From: Podaxis mareebaensis
Taxonomy: Eukaryota > Basidiomycota > Agaricomycetes > Agaricales > Agaricaceae
Assembly (NCBI GenBank): GCA_018524725.1
Contig: JAEUWP010000265.1
Span: 1 to 10,131 of the forward strand
DNA: 10,131 nucleotides
Direction of reading: 5' to 3'
The notes under the pieces are model-generated. The model worked only from the letters and a program-made list of their open reading frames with translations, did no database searches and was not told the DNA's origin. Both the position numbers and the translations under genes were made by a program. Positions 1-8,566 of this stretch are shown here, in pieces (positions within the stretch are counted from its first letter, which is position 1; each line of letters begins with the position of its first letter).

Positions 1-33
1 TGAGGGTGAGCTGTGAGGCAAACTTTCACATTT

Positions 34-237
34 TCAAACTCCTGAAACGTTGTCAAACTCCCGATCAATGATAGTATTCGCTCTATCGAGTTTCCCGTCA
101 TGAACTATGACGTCGCAGGAATATATGTAGATTGGATTGCTTTTCTCCTTACGCACCACCCATTGTATCCGACCGTCGAACCCGTTTCGAGAATTCTGAC
201 TCCCAAGGTTTTCAAGTTTAAAACGAAATGTAGTCAT
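34..237 (-). CDS. Possible first exon of a hypothetical protein, leaving the left edge
   Basis: A 67-codon frame from an ATG at 237 encodes MTTFRFKLENLG... with RIQWVVRKEK, IYIYSCDVIVHDG and DREFDNVSG. It has an even, globular-looking composition with alternating hydrophobic residues, but I recognise no family. The frame stops at 34-36. Just before that is GTTTGA, close to the GTTCGA donors used twice in the glycosylase gene, so an intron running off the window edge after ...FDNVSG is possible. The start lies only 36 bp from the rival plus-strand ATG at 274. This could be chance. Confidence 0.35.
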   Translation of the reverse strand: MTTFRFKLENLGSQNSRNGFDGRIQWVVRKEKSNPIYIYSCDVIVHDGKLDRANTIIDREFDNVSGV

Positions 238-273
238 AGTATACAGATAGCCCTAGTTTAATCACGTTGAACA

Positions 274-517
274 ATGGCTACCGATTTTTCCAGCGGAAAT
301 GAGTTGAATAGCGTCTTAGCAACAGCCATAGTTGGAAGTAAGTAGTATAACTGCGAGTTAAAGCTAACCCCTTGACTTCTTGCTCCTACGACTCTATAGC
401 TCGTTCCTTGACTCACGGCCGCAGCACCTGAGCGCAACGGTTCAACCGGAACCCAATTATCAGACCGGAATATTCCTCACGAATACCCGGCTTGACGCGA
501 TGCCCATCGACGTGTAA
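274..517 (+). CDS. Possible small two-exon gene of unknown function
   Basis: An ATG at 274 opens MATDFSSGNELNSVLATAIVG and runs into an intron-like segment with GTAAGT at 338, a CTAAC branch-like motif at 364-368 and CTATAG ending at 399, 62 nt in all and like the glycosylase introns. Using GTAAGT itself gives an early stop at 430-432 (31 aa). Two overlapping donors, GTAGTA at 342 and GTATAA at 345, restore a frame that continues as FLDSRPQHLSATVQPEP and GIFLTNTRLDAMPIDV to a TAA at 515-517, giving about 61-62 aa. The intron signals are the best part of the evidence. No domain, signal peptide or CaaX end is visible. Confidence 0.3.
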
Positions 518-611
518 CGGCTGACTGACTGTACCTTAGCTTACTCACCTAGCTCGTTCAGCTCATCTAGACCCACCCCTCCGAACGTTGGTGGACCTTG
601 CGTTCCATCCG

Positions 612-659
612 TCACTCCCTTAGCCCATAACCCGATCACTCCCCTCGTCCATAACTTGA
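612..659. repeat. Two-copy 24-bp tandem repeat
   Basis: Units 612-635 and 636-659 both begin TCACTCCC and share CCATAAC; they differ at five positions. The rest of 518-729 is pyrimidine-rich near 560-660 and holds no gene that I recognise. Confidence 0.7.
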
Positions 660-737
660 CGCACCGATCAATTATGCAATAATGAGATAATCATCGATCG
701 AACGAGGAAGATATGCAATGCAATTTATAACGTGCTA

Positions 738-781
738 TACTATACTACCCCACCGTTTCGGTGCACCCCGGGGTTTCGGTG
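738..781 (+). repeat. Left terminal inverted repeat
   Basis: It begins TACTATACTACCCCACCG. It contains TTTCGGTG twice, 18 bp apart (756-763 and 774-781), a CACCG-TTT-CGGTG hairpin (751-763) and a CCCCGGGG palindrome (766-773). Doubled short motifs in a TIR are typical of transposase binding sites; no such enzyme is identified here. Confidence 0.85.
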
Positions 782-1394
782 TTTTGCAAATATCTTTTCA
801 CACTCTCAATATTTTGGCTTCATATCTTGCACAGCACCTGCGAGCGCCATCTCTGACAGCCTCCGCCTTTTTTTGAAACTTATAGCTGAAGTAGGACGAA
901 AATCAATTTTGAGCCCATTGTCACGCCTTGCCAGATAATGCCGGGTCGGAGCATGAATGTAATGATCCCATCACATGTCCCATTTCGTCAATTTGTCCCT
1001 AAGGCAGGCTGGCCCGTTTCATCGGCATCGCTTACCCTGTCAGCCCTGTTAGTCTTGATTTTGTGCTCTAAGTATTCCGTCGGTCGAAGAAAAAGAATGG
1101 AACGACCTCGGACTCCAATGTAACGGGCACCCATCCTTGAGAGATGATTCTCAGTCCTGTCACAACCACCAAACTACTATCCAGTTCCGTTTATCAGGCT
1201 GGCCAATATGCCTTGCCCATGGCGTTTCCAGCGTCTCTTGATTCAGAATCGCCTCAGAACCACAGGCGGGGCCTTCTCATGTGAGGGATCAAGCTTTGGT
1301 CTATTCATCACATCCCATCGACTTAGGTAAATGTAATGATTCCATCATCTGAGTTTCAGATGGCAGCCTTCGGCACATGTGACAAAAGCGTGAC

Positions 1395-1438
1395 CACCGA
1401 AACCCCCGGGCACACCGAAACGGTGGGGTAGTATAGTA
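1395..1438 (-). repeat. Right terminal inverted repeat
   Basis: This is the reverse complement of 738-781 with three mismatches, all in the GC-rich middle. The doubled motif is kept as CACCGAAA at 1395-1402 and 1413-1420, again 18 bp apart, so motif and spacing are both conserved between the ends. Confidence 0.85.
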
Positions 1439-1446
1439 CAGTATGT

Positions 1447-4400
1447 ATGTCTCGGATCACTCGATCGCTGTGGGGTAAAACACGCAGAGTAGCTCATGTT
1501 TTCGACCGGGTATGTAGATACCTGTAGATACGTGCTGACTGACAAGTCTCTTGGTAGGTATGTGGTTCAATGTATTGCCATGGCGGTGCTGGAGTTTTGT
1601 GTCCACGAACATTCTAGATTGAAAATTTTTGCTTTGCTTGGTGCTTCGAGATACGAACTAGGCGTTCAAAGGCGGTGAATGTGACAGGAATACACGAGGC
1701 CTAGTGTCAGTCGTGGCGTCGACTCCGGGCCTAACTCATCCTTCCATACTATGCTATGGTCTCCTTCGCTGTGACCAGTGCGTCTGAGTCTGATCGTTGA
1801 AACGCTGTCCCTGTTTCATTTCCCTCCACGGGTTCTCTAGCGTTCAATGAAAGATCGTGCGTACTCGAGGAATGCTAGGATTTCCGCCGAAGGAAGCCAC
1901 TTCAACTTTTCTTTGGTGTGATGGAGGGTCTAGACGTGCCTGGCTGACTCTTGAAAAAGGCAGTGCTTTGGAGCTAAACAAGCACGCGGAGACATTCCGG
2001 GATCCTGCTGAAGACTGAAGGTATCGGGCAATGCCCCTTCCACAGTACATTATTCCAGCTGTAACGGTTCCGCACAGTCGAGCCGGATCTAAATTGCAAT
2101 TCAACACAGGAGATCTTCACTAGCAGCAGCGTTACCAATAGCTCCACCAATACATACCCAAGAAAGTAATTTCAACCCATCATATCGGTACGTTGACCGT
2201 GTTCCATGTGACCTGCTTTAGCAAATGAAATCAGAGCTTGATTAAGGCTGAAGCTGAAGCGTTAAATGCCGAGGGTGCGAATCTAATCGTAAAACGGGGT
2301 GACAATGTTGAAATGGGCTAGGGGCTGAGAACGCCGATTTGGGAATGTCGAGGTTTTCGAGGCGTTAGCGAAGTGCTCGACCGTGGGCCGCGTTTGACAT
2401 ATGATTCGGTGAGGGAGGCGGGTGTATGATAGTCACAGCGGGGTTCTGGTGGGGGACTCTTCGCGCCATCCCTGACAAATGGTCTTGACCGTGTCTCATG
2501 AGCTTTGGACTATGCTATTTCCGGTGGATGGAGCTCTTCTGCTGGGTCCTGGAGAATTATGGCATGGTCCACATCGTGCGGCCGATATTGAGCTCTTGCT
2601 CATCTTGATGGACGAGAGGTTGGTTGGGAATTCCCTCAAAGGACGAGGATCACCGTATGCCGAACTCGTCTATGTTGGCCATTGTACTCATAGTTTGAAC
2701 GTCGCTTCCCTACGCTGACGCCGAGCCTTACTTCCTCCTTCTCCTGCTCTTTGATGCGTCATAAGTCATAAGAAACATAGGAGACCTTCAAACCCCAGTT
2801 ATTCGAAGTGATGGTTCCCCGCCACAAACCCGTATATCTATCATCTATCACCACCACTCCAGATCAGGCCATGAGGCTCGCATAACATGAAGTGTTCCTG
2901 TATTCACGACATACCATATAAGTTATGAGGTCCCCTTGACGTAAGATGCGAACGACAGATACCCCCCAAACTCCAAACCCACAGATTTGAAAAAGATGTT
3001 CTCGGTGTTGATATTCCGGCCTTGGTGGAGTGGCTGGAGAGAAGCTGGAGTCAGGAGAGAGAACAGTCTATATCAGGAGGTCGTGGGATACGTTACAGAT
3101 TCCAGGGTATAGAAGACGGAAGATGATACACGGCGAGAATCTTGTGAAGATTGATGGCGATAATCGGCTAGGTGGACTGTAGTAGTGCTCCCTGCTCGAA
3201 GCATACCATCTTCAGTGAAGCAAATCCTTCGCCAATCGGTCGTTTTGAGGACTCATTACGTCTTGCGCCCATCTGGGCGTGCCCCGTGCGATGCCTTGAC
3301 GAAGAGCCGGAAGCACGTCCAGTGACATAAGATTCACTATCAGAAGTAGCGACCATAGGAACAAAAGAGAAGAGCAGGAATAGCAAGGTTCCGCAGACCA
3401 GTGGATAGTGACCAGTGACAAATCATCCCATAGCGCAGATATGTGGCGGACCTGGATTGGCTTTAGCGTGTTTCGTGGGTATGTGGGAACTACTTCCTTC
3501 CGTCCCCTCCGAACATCCGAGAATTTGTGTCGATCATGTGCCTCGTTGGCTATGAAAACATCAGACCTTGGGAAAAGACTACACCAGAAGCAGTATATTT
3601 TTGAATTGGCAATGACAAAGGTGCCGGGACGCGTGTGGGTGAGGTAAAGAAGAAGCCTCATGGAAGCTGGCTCCAGTGAATGAAAGCACTGTGTTCGAAG
3701 GCGGCGCTGTTTCACTCATGGGGTGCGTTAGTTCATAGATAGCAGAATGACGTTGAAAGAGATTCTAACTTAACCTGTGATAGTAGCAATCATTTGGTTC
3801 GAATGAGGGAATGAGTCCACAGCGATTACGTTCCACCGAGCGCTGGGGGAGGGCGAAGGCATGCCATACAGCAGAAGGGAGGTCGGGTCGTTCATTGATT
3901 TCGGCAACCGAGACTACGCCGGGCAGACGAGACCGACCAGCAGTGCATGTATACATGACTCGGTCCCCTCAATTGTCGAGCGACGCGAGCGGCAGCAGTG
4001 CCATAGTTGAGATCAAGAAAGCACGCGACTTCAGCGGAACGAGAACCTGTGAGGCCAAGACGCTGCGCAAGCCGAGGGAAAGTGAAAACGTTCCGAAGCA
4101 TGTCGCAAAGGATCCGATCCGAGGTAAAGGGTAATAGACGGTTAAGTGAGCCACAAGAGAGTGGGTCCGGGTCAGCTGTGTCGAAGGCTCGTTGCAAGCG
4201 TTCCCAGATTGACGAGAAATTTAGCCGAATTTGGACACCTCGAGACATTTTTGAGCAAAAAGGAGTGGATGACGTTGTGAATGGCAGTCATTGCTTCGGA
4301 GCATGGCGCTTGGAGATATAGTCAACTGACCAATGGATCAATGAACAAATGTTCGCTGTCTTGAGAGGTTCCTAGTACATCCGCTTTGCCTAGACTCAGA

Positions 4401-5282
4401 CCGCACAGCGTGCCCGGACCTAGCCTGGTGTTCCGTCTGTGGGTCAGGTCCGACGTCATACGATATTGCCACGAACGAGGCATGGCAAGAAAGTCCTCGT
4501 ACGAGCCTTACACAGTCGGCCGAAGGAGGTCGTGCCCGGATGCAGTATGTACTAGGAGAAGGTGGAGGTTAGTTCAATCCAACAGCCCATCAACACGGGG
4601 AGCCATTATGGACCGAGGTAACTGAAGACGGGAATAACTCTGAAGACCTTCGTCGTAACTATTAACGCAAGTATCTAGCCCCTAATATCGCCCCATCACG
4701 TTCCCGCGCTTGGACTAGAAGCAGATCTCCTGAGGCATACATACCATGAGGTTAATCTGTGGGTGTTTCTGATGAGAACCCGCCAACAACTTCTCCATGA
4801 TTAGGGTTGCCATTCCTAAAGGAGTGCTTCTAGCCTAGAGGAGGAAAGAAATATCCGGAGACAGCTGGACCTGGTGAATAAGTTTCGATCGTCAATTGCT
4901 GGCAAGGCAAGGGACCAGATTTTCTCTCGCCGGGACTCTAGATTACTTAAGCGAACTTGGTCAGTCCATCCGAACCCCCTGGAAGTCTTGAATATCCTGA
5001 CCGAGTCTTGAACGCTTTTGATCTTGAAGCTTGGAGCTTGAAAACTGGACCTTGCACCCTCAGGTTTTCTCAGTCACTCGATGACAATGATTCAAGAAAG
5101 GCTATCGTTCTCTCTCCGCCAATTTCTCCCCCACATTGACTTGACGCCCTTAAGTAATGATTGCCCGGATGCCCCCGCACGACCTCCACTAACAACACAG
5201 ACTGCCTTTTGCCCGAACCACTAGGTAGAGGTTAATGCAAATCAACGACTGTCGGCACATGGTGACCCCTGGCAGTCTTGAA
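1447..5282. other. Long stretch with no recognisable gene
   Basis: I read all frames here and found no familiar domain and no chain of exons with consistent phases. The longest open frame is on the minus strand at 3212-3715 (167 codons, opening with GTG). It has no recognisable motif and is near the length expected by chance. A 79-codon ATG frame at 2479-2718 (plus), a 60-codon ATG frame at 1496-1678 (plus, just outside the TIR element) and overlapping frames at 3811-4321 are equally unsupported. Four CTTGAA strings cluster at about 4985-5045. ATTACTTAAG near 4941 and CTTAAGTAAT near 5150 form a short inverted pair. No tRNA or rRNA is seen. Confidence 0.6.
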
Positions 5283-5295
5283 AGCAGAGCGCGTT
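5283..5295. repeat. Target-site duplication, LINE 3' side
   Basis: AGCAGAGCGCGTT is the second copy of the 13-mer and directly adjoins the A-rich tail of the LINE. The last two bases (TT, read AA on the LINE strand) could equally be counted as tail, leaving a duplication of 11-13 bp. Confidence 0.85.
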
Positions 5296-6655
5296 TTTTA
5301 TTATTATCATTTTATTGTCCACGTAACTACTGTACATGACGGACATCGCAATCCTACGACTAAGAGAGTGGTTTCCAGGGCCCTATGCCCTGATTAGCCT
5401 CACAGGTATGCTTCAGCCCAGTGGACGGCGCACCCCCAGTGCTCGCTCCCCCCACTGTCCGGCACGGAAACGCCGTTTGAAGCATCACCTCCCTCCCCGC
5501 GTCGCCATCTGTTCCTATATCCTGATTCTGAGTGTTTGCTGGCTGTCGGCCAGGCTGGGAGGGGTCTGTTGCCTGCCCTTCCAGCGTTCTGGTTCATATC
5601 GTTAAGTAACGATCGTCGAGGTGGCCTTTTGAGGGTGGTGTAATGTGTGGGTTGGGGTGGGTTGGTGCGGCTTGTCTAGGTGTTGGTGTTGGTTTCCTTG
5701 ATCTTGAGCGATCCCATGGTTTGCCTGAATCTCTTCGTTGCGTCTAGGTAGTTTAGGAGCTCCTTTACTCCTTGCTCTGATGCGAAGATTTTCTTGAGTT
5801 CGTAAGAGTTTCCTCTGCCTAACTGCTTCCGCATTGTTGCCCTTTCGTTGTCGTGCTTCGGACAGTCCAGAATGAAGTGCTTAATGGTCTCTGGGATGTA
5901 ACGTCTTGTGCTTTCCCAGCACCAATCGCATTTGTCGTCGTCCCTCTGACCTATCTTTTTAAGGTATGCATTAATTGGCAGATGACCGCTCCTTAGTTGA
6001 ATTAATATACTCCCCTGGTTTCGTGTGAGGCCGTCCCTCCATTTTCTGAATTTCTTGTAGGGATGGTCTGGGTCTATTTGGTTCATTCGCTCCCAGCGTG
6101 GTGATTTTGCCCATTCTGCTTTCCATCTTAGGTTTATTTCCTCCGTTTTAGCCTGTTTTAGGGCAGCCTTGCTGATTGGTAGGGGCTTTTTCAGTAGCTT
6201 CGGCAGGTCTTCTGCTGGGCTGGATGTCCCTTCTGTGGCTTCTTTGGCTGCTAAGTCAACTGTCTCGTTACCCCCGACACCTGAGTGGGCTGAGATCCAG
6301 CGGGTTTTGATTTTCGTGCCATTCTGTGAGACTTTTTGAGCTTGTTTTCTAAAGTTTTCGATCAGATACTGCCCTGATTTCCCTTTTCTTGACTGGAGTG
6401 CTTTGATGATCGACTGGTTGTCCGTGTAATGTGTGATCTGTGTGATCCTTTCCAGTCCTCTTTCCCTTCCCCTGGGGTGCACTACCATGCTTGCCAGCTT
6501 CATGGCTAGTATTGAACCCACTGCCTCCGCCTCGTAGGTTGTGTGTTCCCTGAGTGTTCCGAGGTGGAGTTGTAACTTCCGGAGAGGGGTTGTATCGTTC
6601 CCCCTGTATAGGATTGCTGCTGCTCCCGCCTTTCCATTGTGCCCAGATCCATCGG
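5296..6655 (-). mobile_element. 5'-truncated LINE (non-LTR retrotransposon) with RNase H
   Basis: The body is about 1.36 kb and reads on the minus strand. It carries the C-terminal part of a LINE ORF2 (RNase H, then a CCHC motif), a 3' UTR of about 380 bp, an AATAAA signal at 5311-5316 and an A-rich ATAATAATAAAAAA-type tail at 5294-5307. A 13-bp direct repeat flanks it exactly: one copy abuts the tail (5283-5295), the other abuts the point where coding homology begins (6656-6668). Truncation at the 5' end with a target-site duplication is the normal product of target-primed reverse transcription that stops early. The endonuclease and reverse transcriptase domains are missing, so this copy cannot move itself. 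RNase H-bearing fungal LINEs are mostly Tad1-like; that clade assignment is inference. The reading frame is unbroken and the duplication perfect, so the insertion is probably recent. Confidence 0.9.
5676..6653 (-). pseudogene. LINE ORF2 C-terminal fragment: RNase H domain plus CCHC zinc knuckle
   Basis: The 325 residues within the element form a type I RNase H, which removes the RNA strand of the RNA:cDNA hybrid. Counting from the first LINE codon, the catalytic set is complete: D1 (DGSGHNGKAGA), E41 (YEAEAV), D78 (YTDNQS), H123 (SAHSGVGGNE) and D133 (TVDLAAKEA). A CX2CX13HX4C knuckle (C242, C245, H259, C264) follows, ending in HFILDCPKH, as in the tails of many LINE ORF2 proteins. The fragment has no start codon of its own, begins at the first catalytic Asp and lacks everything upstream, so it is a truncated pseudogene by structure although its frame is open. 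The same frame stays open 50 bp further upstream to a TGA at 6705-6707, but that stretch lies outside the element and looks like flanking DNA. Confidence 0.9.
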
Positions 6656-6668
6656 AGCAGAGCGCGTT
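6656..6668. repeat. Target-site duplication, LINE 5' side
   Basis: AGCAGAGCGCGTT on the plus strand is identical to 5283-5295. It sits where the recognisable LINE coding sequence starts. The next base on the LINE side differs between the two copies (G at 6655, A at 5282), so the match is exactly 13 bp. Confidence 0.85.
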
Positions 6669-7491
6669 ATCTCCCGCACTAGTGTCTATTGGACTTGCCG
6701 CTTCTCAACCAAACTGCCCTTCTACGATGACGGGTAAGGCGCCCATGGCGTAGAACCCACTATCGGACCCCAAGTACAGCCTACCAGCTAGCGCACTTCA
6801 AATAACCAAGAGCCCTCTCGATCTCGACCAAACGCACCCTTCAGTTGATCGGTCATTCCGCTCTTGGATGTGCTAGGAATAATGTTATAAGTAGCTCACC
6901 TCGGCATAGGATAGGCCACAGTCTCTGGCCCAATGGCAAGGCACAATTGTTGCTTCCTTCTTGCTGCTCAGTTTCATTAGACATCGCGGCTTCTCGGTTG
7001 CAGTCAAGCCCGTGGCTTTGATGGGAGGCATATGCCATATATTAGTGAGTACCTCTCAATGCCAAGACAGCAAGACATCATGACGTTCATGAAGCCCCGT
7101 CCTTGACCTTTAGAGCTTGAGGACACACTTTTGTCCACGGATTTGAGTAAGGATCAGGATTTCCGTCTTTCAGTGATACCCAGCGCACCCCTGCCGTCGG
7201 CTATCATACTACACAGAATGCTCAGGTTGATCTGTTTGTCGGTCTCCTGCTTCGCGAGGACAGGCTTCGCGCGTCAAAGGATATCATTCCCCCGGAAGAC
7301 GTGACCCAGAATTGATTCTTCGCCGAAAAACTTCAGACATCAGGAAAGTTTTCACGTATCGTATTCACCCGGAAAGACACGAATACATCTTCGCGATCCC
7401 TTTCAATATGTCGGATGGGTGGACTTCTGAGAGTGACCCGCCAGCAGTCAGGACCATTTCATGCAGGTGCGCGGTTCAAATATCTGAGCAC
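6669..7491. other. Stretch with no recognisable gene, upstream of the LINE
   Basis: This is flanking DNA between the LINE target site and the diverged tandem repeat. On the minus strand a 48-codon ATG frame (7031-6885) ends in a GTGAGC that could be a donor, but no acceptor and second exon fit. A 65-codon frame lies at 7312-7509 on the plus strand. Neither shows a known motif. Confidence 0.5.
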
Positions 7492-7775
7492 TACCTGATC
7501 CGAGGCTGATGGTATTCAAAATCAACTTACGGGTACGTTCTCTGTGGATGGCAATGCTGGAACCCAGGGTCGTCTGATCATTTTATCGCGAATGCATGAG
7601 GCTATGGCCCCGCGAGTGCGCCGCTTCCGAGCGTTACCTGATGCGAGGCTGGTATAGTTCTCCAGTATTCGGAATCGATTCACGAGTGTGTCCTTTGTGT
7701 GGATGAAATTGCTGGAACCCAGGGTCATTTAATCGTTCTATCACAGATGCCTGAGGTTATGGCCTCGGGTAGTAA
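7492..7775 (+). repeat. Diverged tandem duplication, two units about 143-155 bp apart
   Basis: Both units start TACCTGAT (7492 and 7635), share the exact 16-mer GCTGGAACCCAGGGTC (7556-7571 and 7711-7726) and end with GAGG(C/T)TATGGCC (7598-7609 and 7753-7764). The best 72 bp, ending at 7609 and 7764, match at 56 positions. An indel of 12 bp shifts the front part. In one plus frame both copies read through as VD..AGTQG.LI.LS.M.E.MA, which hints at an old coding duplication, but stops flank the frame and I recognise no protein. Confidence 0.75.
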
Positions 7776-8566
7776 ACTTTCCTTGTCATCATGCTAATCT
7801 CTCCCTGCGATACCCTTCGTCTGAGGTTTGGGCTACCAAAGAGGTAGATGCATACTAACCAGTGTCTCAAAATTGAGGCTCCAACACCTTTACCCACCGA
7901 CTCGACTACCATCTATAACCATTTCACATCCGTCGACAGAACTCGCGTAAGCTTACTCGACCGACTGAACGACTTCAGGCTATCAAACAACGAAACCCGG
8001 CGTTTAATATTTATCTACCAACTCCAGGTTTCGCCCGCCGGATGAAGTATTGGACGGAATGTTCGCTTGGTATATTGACAAACATCAAATTCGGTCATAA
8101 TCGCTTGGAGATTGTTTTGTTCTGTTCCGAGGACCTTCTGAAGGTTGTACGTTGTACCACGCGAGGTGCCAGTCGAAGAAGCTTTGAAGAACCCTACCCT
8201 GCGGATCGTCATTGCCAAGTGTACTGCATGTTTCAGGGTGGCGGCTAACGCGTCGGTGAGGCGGTTGATCAACCTGGTCTTTGCGTCCAAAATACGTGGG
8301 CGTCAAGTAGGGAATTACACGGACTAGGCGGAAATGGATCTCGGAGGTAAAAGACGGTCAATACGTTCAAAACTGCGAGAGGGCAACCAGGTCGGGAATA
8401 CTCCGTTTGATGGGATCTGAGCAGAAGCCGAGCGGTTGTCCACGGCCAGGTAGCGGCAGACTGGATTGAGTTATGGAATACAATGTTTTAATTCACGACA
8501 GTTGATCATCGTATTAATCGTAGGCAGGAAAACTCGATACACCGAGAAGTACCCTGAACATATTAT
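7776..8566. other. Stretch without a recognised gene, downstream of the glycosylase
   Basis: This covers the 3' flank of the glycosylase gene and DNA beyond it. A minus-strand frame at 8015-8290 reads LTDALAATLKHAVHLAMTIRR, helix-like, but it has no ATG at its start, and competing plus frames (7848-8045 and 8145-8327) overlap it. A GTAAGC at about 7948 has a candidate acceptor near 8029, but the joined frame stops. No exact AATAAA is seen for the glycosylase; AATAAT lies just past its stop codon. Confidence 0.5.

Larger units (their letters stand above)
730..1446. mobile_element. Non-autonomous TIR element (MITE-like DNA transposon)
   Basis: Two inverted repeats of 44 bp (738-781 and 1395-1438) match at 41 of 44 positions. 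They extend outward to about 52 bp with three further mismatches, all transitions. The element is roughly 0.7 kb. No transposase motif is visible in any frame; the internal frames are short. The family is not recognised. A TA at the outer ends of the 44-bp core (738-739 and 1437-1438) would fit Tc1/mariner-type insertion, but the extra outward similarity makes the true ends and the duplication uncertain. The interior holds an 18-bp near-perfect direct repeat (956-973 and 1330-1347) and a short T run. Confidence 0.8.

Noticed and set aside
3212..3715. 167-codon minus-strand open frame
   Set aside because: It starts with GTG, overlaps other open frames, shows no domain or splice support, and one frame of this length is not surprising in 10 kb read six ways.
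3785..3815. tRNA-like GGTTCGAA string (also near 176, 7473 and 9172 on one strand or the other)
   Set aside because: None has a pairable T stem, an A box at the right distance or an acceptor stem.
4941..5159. ATTACTTAAG / CTTAAGTAAT inverted pair as ends of a small transposon
   Set aside because: The repeat is only about 10 bp and mostly made of the palindrome CTTAAG, with no target duplication, so chance is sufficient.
6669..6767. Reading the LINE frame further upstream through a TGA (6705-6707), as if the element carried a premature stop
   Set aside because: The 13-bp target duplication places the 5' end of the element at 6655, and the residues encoded upstream resemble no LINE sequence. 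The stop belongs to flanking DNA.
6885..7031. 48-codon minus-strand frame with a faint resemblance to a helix-turn-helix transposase N-terminus
   Set aside because: The likeness is too weak and short, no catalytic domain follows, and the only nearby acceptors would make introns of 27-37 nt.
8015..8290. Minus-strand frame with an Ala/Leu-rich helical stretch as a gene downstream of the glycosylase
   Set aside because: It opens with TTG, has a stop just upstream, overlaps equally long plus-strand frames and matches no family I know.
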